A stretch of 64,000 nucleotides of DNA. Origin: UBA965 sp040396955. GTDB lineage: Bacteria; Chloroflexota; Chloroflexia; Chloroflexales; Roseiflexaceae. The notes under the pieces are model-generated. The model worked only from the letters and a program-made list of their open reading frames with translations, was not told the origin of the DNA and did no database searches. Shown here piece after piece: positions 59,241-64,000 of this stretch (its first letter is position 1; every line of letters begins with the position of its first letter). Location: positions 62,001 through 126,000 of the forward strand of contig JBBAWX010000001.1 of NCBI GenBank assembly GCA_040396955.1, read 5' to 3'. The translations under genes were made by a program, and so were the position numbers.

Positions 59241-60701
59241 ATGACCGACCATTTGCATCAACCGTTTCGTTTTTATGAAGCTGACCACTTGATCTGGGCT
59301 GGTGCGTTCCCTGGTTCTCCTGATCCATCATCGCAGGGAATCACCGCCACACTGGGTTGGTTGGTTGCTCACGATGTCAGTTTGATTATCAATCTGACGA
59401 CTCCCGAGGATGTGTTGCCGGATTTGCGCGATTACGTGGCTCAGTGGCCGTCATTGGACTATGTGCGTTTCCCCATTCGTGACATGTCGACGCCTTCGGC
59501 GCCATTGATGCTGGCCATCTTGGATGCCATCAGTGCGGCGGTGGCCGCCGGTCGGCGTGTCTACGTGCATTGCTGGGGCGGGGTTGGCCGCACCGGTACG
59601 GTGATGGGGTGCTGGTATGTGCGTCAGGGTTTGAGTGCCGAGGCCGCACTGGCCCGCATTGCCCACCTCCGAGCCCACATCCCAGGATCAGCGCCAGAGA
59701 CGCCTGAGCAGGTGGCCATGATCCGAGGGTGGGCTGAGCCGAGTGCCGATCTTGCCACGCAGATGCGTGCGCGCCGAGATCGTTATCGGGGAGCGTTGCT
59801 CGGATTGGCTATCGGTGATGCGGTGGGGACGACCCTCGAGTTTGAGCCATGGCCGGTGCAGCACCCCATTGCCGACATGGTCGGCGGCGGGCCCTTCAAT
59901 TTGCAGGTTGGCCAGTGGACCGATGATACATCTATGGCGTTGTGTTTGGCCGAGAGTTTGATACACCAGCAGGCCTTTGACGCACACGACCAGTTGCAAC
60001 GCTATGTGCGCTGGTGGCGTGAGGGGTATCATTCGGCCAAGTCGTACTGCTTTGACATCGGCATGACGACCGCGCGTGCGCTTGAGTATTTCATGGAAAC
60101 AGGGTCGGTGATTGCCAATACCACGTCCCCCAACATGGCGGGCAATGGCTCGTTGATGCGACTTGTGCCGGTGGTGATGGCGTTTGCGGGTGATGAGGGA
60201 GCGACAGCGCGCTATGCGCGTGAAAGCTCACAGACCACGCATGCCACGCGTGTGGCCGTCGAGGCCTGCCAAGGGTATGCGTTGATGCTCCGGGCTGCGT
60301 TGTTGGGCGCCCCATCTGCCGATGTGTGGCAGGTGACTCATGAGCGGTTGCCCGAGTTGCATGCCGAGTTGGCCGAAGTATTTGCGGGGAGCTACCAGCA
60401 TCGTCAACCTCCCGTTATCCAAGGGAGTGGCTATGCGGTCAAGTCGCTCGAAGCGGCGCTGTGGGCGGTGTATCAGCATCAGGATGATTACCGCAGTGCC
60501 ATCCTGGCTGCAGCCAACCTCGGGCGTGATGCCGATACCACGGCAGCGATTGCTGGTCAGCTGGCTGGGGCACTTGTGGGCGAATCGGGGATTCCACTGG
60601 CGTGGCGTGAACGCCTCTATCGGCACGACCTTTTGGCGTGGTATGCCGAAGAATTACTGCGCATGCATGAGCAGGCGGGAGATTCATCGGTGGCGCATTA
60701 A
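59241..60701 (+). CDS. Fusion: protein tyrosine phosphatase-like + ADP-ribosylglycohydrolase
   Basis: 486 residues from the ATG at 59241, after AAAGAAAGG. N-terminal phosphatase domain (about 10-165) has the Cx5R loop HCWGGVGRTG (Cys111, Arg117) and a possible general acid Asp81 in IRDMSTP. The C-terminal ARH domain (about 180-470) has YRGALLGLAIGDAVGTTLE (192-200), the Mg-binding WTDDTSM (226-232) and the second aspartate pair in GRDADTTAAIAGQLAGAL, all needed for removing ADP-ribose from proteins or small molecules. A single chain linking a phosphatase to a de-ADP-ribosylase is uncommon. Substrates are unknown. Ends 82 bases before the ABC exporter operon. Confidence 0.85.
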   Translation: MTDHLHQPFRFYEADHLIWAGAFPGSPDPSSQGITATLGWLVAHDVSLIINLTTPEDVLPDLRDYVAQWPSLDYVRFPIRDMSTPSAPLMLAILDAISAAVAAGRRVYVHCWGGVGRTGTVMGCWYVRQGLSAEAALARIAHLRAHIPGSAPETPEQVAMIRGWAEPSADLATQMRARRDRYRGALLGLAIGDAVGTTLEFEPWPVQHPIADMVGGGPFNLQVGQWTDDTSMALCLAESLIHQQAFDAHDQLQRYVRWWREGYHSAKSYCFDIGMTTARALEYFMETGSVIANTTSPNMAGNGSLMRLVPVVMAFAGDEGATARYARESSQTTHATRVAVEACQGYALMLRAALLGAPSADVWQVTHERLPELHAELAEVFAGSYQHRQPPVIQGSGYAVKSLEAALWAVYQHQDDYRSAILAAANLGRDADTTAAIAGQLAGALVGESGIPLAWRERLYRHDLLAWYAEELLRMHEQAGDSSVAH

Positions 60702-60783
60702 GCGAACTCTCATCTTGAGTTCAGCCGAAATTTAGTCAACGTTGGCACTGTAGTATTCGTTGGTTTTATACGTGGGAGGATCC

Positions 60784-61746
60784 ATGATTGAAGTCACAGG
60801 GCTGACCAAGCGATACAACGACATCACGGTGGTCGACGATGTGTCGTTTGCGGTGGCGCGTGGTGAAGTGCTCGGATTCTTGGGACCCAACGGGGCCGGG
60901 AAGACCACTACCATGCGCATGTTGACCGGGTATCTGCCACAAACGGCGGGAAGTGTCCGCATTGCCGGCTTTGACACGCAGGCTGAGCCACTCCAAGCGC
61001 GTAGTCGGATTGGCTACTTGCCGGAGGGAGTGCCGCTCTATGGCGAAATGTCGGTGGCTGGCTACCTCGACCACATGGCGCGCCTGCGCAATGTGACCAA
61101 TCGGACCGAGGCAGTGGCACGGGCCATGCAGTTGGTGCACATGGATGAACGCGCCCATGACCGCATTGCGAAGCTCTCGAAAGGGCAACGACAACGAGTT
61201 GGTCTGGCACAGGCCCTATTGCACGACCCGGACGTGCTCATCCTTGATGAACCGACCGTCGGGTTGGACCCACGACAGATCATTGAGGTACGTGAGTTGA
61301 TTCGCGAGCTGGGTGCGACCCGCACGGTCATTTTGAGCACGCATATTCTGCCTGAGGTAAGCATGCTGTGTAACCGCGTGGTCATCATCAAAAAGGGCAA
61401 GGTGGTGGCGGTGGATACGCCCGAAGGGCTGACATCGCGCCTCCAAGGGAGCGAGCGTGTCGAAGCACACGTGCTGGCAACAGCAGTCGACGTGACCCCG
61501 CTACTCGCAGTGCCAGGAGTGGTGTCGGTGGAGCAGGTCAAAGCGGGGCATCTGCACATTGAAACGGTTGCAGGGCAGGAGATTCGCCCACAGTTGGCGC
61601 AGGTCATCGTGGCACAGGGGTGGGGATTGTTGGAGCTTCACCGGGTCACGTTGAGCCTCGAGGAGATCTTCTTGGAGTTGACGACCCAAGAAGAAGCACT
61701 TGAGAGCGCTGTTGTAGCCGAAACTGTCAGCAAAGGAGCCGCCTAA
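60784..61746 (+). CDS. ABC transporter ATP-binding protein (Gld type)
   Basis: 320 residues from the ATG at 60784, preceded by GGGAGG. Walker A GPNGAGKTT (about 38-46), signature LSKGQRQRVGLAQ, Walker B VLILDEPTVGLDP, and a C-terminal ~80-residue extension with regulatory features. It resembles the ATPase of GldA-GldF-GldG transporters and of general ABC-2 exporters. Next genes encode the matching permease (3 bases later) and auxiliary protein. Confidence 0.92.
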   Translation: MIEVTGLTKRYNDITVVDDVSFAVARGEVLGFLGPNGAGKTTTMRMLTGYLPQTAGSVRIAGFDTQAEPLQARSRIGYLPEGVPLYGEMSVAGYLDHMARLRNVTNRTEAVARAMQLVHMDERAHDRIAKLSKGQRQRVGLAQALLHDPDVLILDEPTVGLDPRQIIEVRELIRELGATRTVILSTHILPEVSMLCNRVVIIKKGKVVAVDTPEGLTSRLQGSERVEAHVLATAVDVTPLLAVPGVVSVEQVKAGHLHIETVAGQEIRPQLAQVIVAQGWGLLELHRVTLSLEEIFLELTTQEEALESAVVAETVSKGAA

Positions 61747-61749
61747 CCG

Positions 61750-62460
61750 ATGCGTACTGCACTTGTGATTGCTCGCCGCGAATTGTTGGCGTTTTTCATC
61801 TCACCGATTGCCTACATGGTTTCTGCCATGTTCTTGTTGATTGCCGGGTATTTGTTTTCGTTGATTTTGATTCAATCGCAACAAGCCAACATGGACGGCT
61901 TGTTTTTCAATGTAACGGTAATCCTGATTTTTGTGGCACCACTGTTGACGATGCGTTTGTTGGCCGATGAACAAAAAAGCGGCACGCTGGAGATTTTGCT
62001 GACAGCGCCCGTGCGTGACTGGGAGGTCGTGCTTGGCAAGTACCTGGCAGTCATGGCGCTCTTTCTCATCATGCTTGCGACCACGCTCTACTATCCGTTC
62101 GTATTGTGGCGAATCGGCGGTAACCCGGATTGGGGTCCGATTGCCTCGGGGTACCTCGGGTTGATTTTGTTGAGCTCTGCCATGATGGCGATTGGTACGT
62201 TGACCTCGGCACTCACCGAGAATCAGATTGTGGCAGCGGTGCTGGGGTTCGGTTTGCTACTGTTGTTGTGGTTGCTTGATGCGGCTGGCAATGTCATAAC
62301 CGGGGCTGCGGACGTGCTGAGTTACATGGCGTTGCCGGCGCACTACGACAGTTTTGCCCGTGGTGCCATCAACCTCGAAGATGTCGTCTATTATGTGACG
62401 GTGACCGCCACAGCATTGTTTTTGGCAACACGCTCACTTGAGACACGGAGATACCGCTAA
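61750..62460 (+). CDS. ABC-2 type permease (GldF-like)
   Basis: 236 residues, six membrane helices typical of ABC-2 permeases with a short N-terminal cytoplasmic part. SGTLEILLTAPVRDWEVVLGKY is the conserved segment after helix 2. It pairs with the preceding ATPase and overlaps the next start by 1 base (TAATG). Exports an unknown substrate; in Bacteroidetes relatives this complex is linked to gliding. Confidence 0.9.
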   Translation: MRTALVIARRELLAFFISPIAYMVSAMFLLIAGYLFSLILIQSQQANMDGLFFNVTVILIFVAPLLTMRLLADEQKSGTLEILLTAPVRDWEVVLGKYLAVMALFLIMLATTLYYPFVLWRIGGNPDWGPIASGYLGLILLSSAMMAIGTLTSALTENQIVAAVLGFGLLLLLWLLDAAGNVITGAADVLSYMALPAHYDSFARGAINLEDVVYYVTVTATALFLATRSLETRRYR

Positions 62461-63815
62461 TGCAGACCTTCATTGAACGGGTACGTGGCATTTTGGGGCT
62501 ACGACAAGTGCGCTATGGAGCCAACGCGAGTGCGATGAGCGTGCTATTTATCGCCGTCATGGTGATGCTCAACGTGTTGGCGGTGCGCTATCCGCAACGG
62601 CTTGATGTGACAGCGACGCAGGAGTTTTCGTTGTCGCAACAGAGCACACAAATCGTGGCCGAGCTCACGCAACCACTGACGATTACCGGGTACTACAGTG
62701 CCAACGATCGCTTCGCTCAAGACGATGTCGAGACGCGTCTGAAGGCGTATGTGACAGCCTCGTCACAGGTTAGTTATCGGTTCATTGATCCCGACAAAGA
62801 TCCGGTGTCAGCGCGTAATGACGAAATCACGGCATACGGGACATTGGTGGTGCGCTACGGTGACCGCAAAGCAACCACACAGACCGGCGATGAGCAGGCC
62901 ATTACGGGAGCCATTTTGCAGGTCACTCAAGATATTAAGCCAGTCGTGTATGTCTTGACTGGGCATCGTGAGCGTACGATTGATGACTTTGCGCCCAATG
63001 AAATCAGTGAATTTCGCACGGTGCTTGCCGCCAACAATTTCGATGTGCAGAGCATCAACTTGTCGATTACGGCCGAAATCCCGCCCACCAACAGTGTGTT
63101 GCTGATTGCGGACCCACAAGATGCAATTGCACAGGATGAGTACGACAAGATTGTGGCCTATGTGCAGTCGGGTGGTCGTGTGTTGTTGCTCAGCAATCCG
63201 TTGAGCCCAGCTCCCATGGAGTCGTTGCTTGAGTCGTGGGGGTTGCAGTGGCAAGATAACTTTGTGGTTGATGAGCAGTCGCAAGTTGGCAATCCACTCG
63301 CACCCGCGGTCGTCGAGTATCCGTTCACCCCGATTACCCGTGACATGGGTGGGCAAGCCACGTTGTTTAATTCGGTGCGCACCATCAAAGAGACTGCAGA
63401 GGCACCGACCGGTGTGACCCGGCGTGTGCTCATCCGGAGCAGTGATCGCAGTAGTGCGGCGACGGAGTTTGTTGAGGGGCAGGTCAAAGTCAATGCCGAC
63501 GACGAAATTGGGCCTCTCGCATTTGGCTACATGGTAGAGCTCCCCAATAACGGGCGCATTGTGTTGATTGGTGACGTGGATTTCATCAGCAACGGGTACC
63601 TCAATTTGGCGCAGGCGAACGGTGCTTTTGCCAAAAACGTGGTAGCGTGGTTGGCCGCTCAAGATGCGCTCATCGCGTTGCCTACTGCCGAGCCGGTCAA
63701 TCGACAAATCTTCGTGACGGCCGATCAGAGCATCATCATCTTTTTGACGAGTGTCATCGGTCTGCCGCTGATCTTCATTGTGTCGGGGATTTGGGTTTGG
63801 TGGCGGCGACGCTAA
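62460..63815 (+). CDS. GldG-like ABC transporter auxiliary protein
   Basis: 451 residues. One N-terminal membrane helix (about 24-40), then an extracytoplasmic domain with LDVTATQEFSLSQQSTQIVAELTQPLTI and YRFIDPDKDP, typical of the Gld/ABC_transp_aux family, and a C-terminal membrane helix (about 427-447). It interacts with the permease and substrate. It is encoded at the 1-base overlap after the permease. Confidence 0.88.
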   Translation: MQTFIERVRGILGLRQVRYGANASAMSVLFIAVMVMLNVLAVRYPQRLDVTATQEFSLSQQSTQIVAELTQPLTITGYYSANDRFAQDDVETRLKAYVTASSQVSYRFIDPDKDPVSARNDEITAYGTLVVRYGDRKATTQTGDEQAITGAILQVTQDIKPVVYVLTGHRERTIDDFAPNEISEFRTVLAANNFDVQSINLSITAEIPPTNSVLLIADPQDAIAQDEYDKIVAYVQSGGRVLLLSNPLSPAPMESLLESWGLQWQDNFVVDEQSQVGNPLAPAVVEYPFTPITRDMGGQATLFNSVRTIKETAEAPTGVTRRVLIRSSDRSSAATEFVEGQVKVNADDEIGPLAFGYMVELPNNGRIVLIGDVDFISNGYLNLAQANGAFAKNVVAWLAAQDALIALPTAEPVNRQIFVTADQSIIIFLTSVIGLPLIFIVSGIWVWWRRR

Positions 63816-63830
63816 CATGAGGAGCACAAG

Positions 63831-64000
63831 ATGAATAGTCGTACCACGCTACTGTTGTTGGTGGTGAGTGTGGCCCTCGGTTTGGCGTTGTACTGGTTGC
63901 CAGGAACAGCGACGCCCTCCGAAGCAGAAGTGCCAGCGCCCCAAGACATCACCGTGTTGAGCCATGATTCGCGCCAAGTGACTGAGCTAGAAGCGGTAAA
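63831..64000 (+). CDS. DUF4340-like protein, 5' part
   Basis: Incomplete at the window edge. It begins at an ATG preceded by GAGGAG, 15 bases after the previous gene. The first 57 residues contain an N-terminal membrane helix (LLLLVVSVALGLALYWLP) and then EVPAPQDITVLSHDSRQVTELE, which fits the DUF4340 proteins that commonly follow GldG. Fourth gene of the exporter operon. Confidence 0.65.
   Translation, partial: MNSRTTLLLLVVSVALGLALYWLPGTATPSEAEVPAPQDITVLSHDSRQVTELEAV

Overview
The window (about 57-58% G+C by eye) looks like a chromosomal segment of a Chloroflexota bacterium, most likely a relative of the filamentous class Chloroflexia. The main evidence is a complete six-gene alternative complex III operon (actABCDEF, minus strand, 9280-16938). 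Supporting signs are the absence of outer-membrane genes and a sortase gene next to a protein with a cell-wall sorting signal, both consistent with a monoderm cell. No phototrophy genes, phage genes, transposases or CRISPR arrays were seen. The genus is not assignable from sequence alone.

Layout. 1-7000: tail of an arginine-decarboxylase-like gene, a HerA-type ATPase, a TPR membrane protein, a histidine phosphatase, a polyprenyl diphosphate synthase and a primary-type sigma factor. 7000-9250: MaoC-like hydratase, succinyl-CoA ligase alpha subunit, and a small unknown gene with strong expression signals. 9280-17200: act operon, with a promoter whose spacer is exactly a 17-bp palindrome. 17300-19850: a 42-bp tandem repeat, then two almost identical tandem Gfo/Idh/MocA oxidoreductase genes. 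20053-29311: a plus-strand run encoding a membrane protein, prephenate dehydrogenase, a B12-binding mutase subunit, MeaB GTPase, amine oxidase, CocE/NonD hydrolase, L-fuconate dehydratase and a ThiP-like two-domain permease. 29287-31793: glycosyltransferase and GlcF. 31946-37429: L33, a ClC transporter with possible fluoride-type motifs, two lipoproteins, an amino-acid racemase, an oxidoreductase, tRNA-His and an alpha/beta hydrolase. 37511-40271: xylAB. 40359-50029: an integral membrane protein, a U32 protein, the sortase/FPNTG pair, an M28-like protein that has lost most metal ligands, an M20 peptidase, a DUF4432-type epimerase-like protein and a YbaK-type deacylase. 50087-57814: an alpha-galactoside-type catabolic operon (DeoR regulator, SIS protein, binding protein, two permeases, two GH4 enzymes). 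57883-64000: ornithine-cyclodeaminase-like protein, tRNA-Glu, a phosphatase/ADP-ribosylglycohydrolase fusion, and a Gld-type ABC exporter operon running off the end.

How it fits together: the segment describes an aerobic or facultatively respiring heterotroph. Quinol oxidation goes through alternative complex III. Sugars enter through xylose and alpha-galactoside routes, with fuconate, glycolate and methylmalonyl-CoA related steps. The ABC sugar operon has no ATPase gene and would need a shared one elsewhere. Intergenic regions carry many long, perfect hairpins, often between convergent genes and often without a clear T-run.

The most unusual items are the oxidoreductase tandem duplication with unrelated flanks, the palindrome-filled act promoter, the degenerate M28 membrane protein, the sortase/substrate pair and the phosphatase-ARH fusion.
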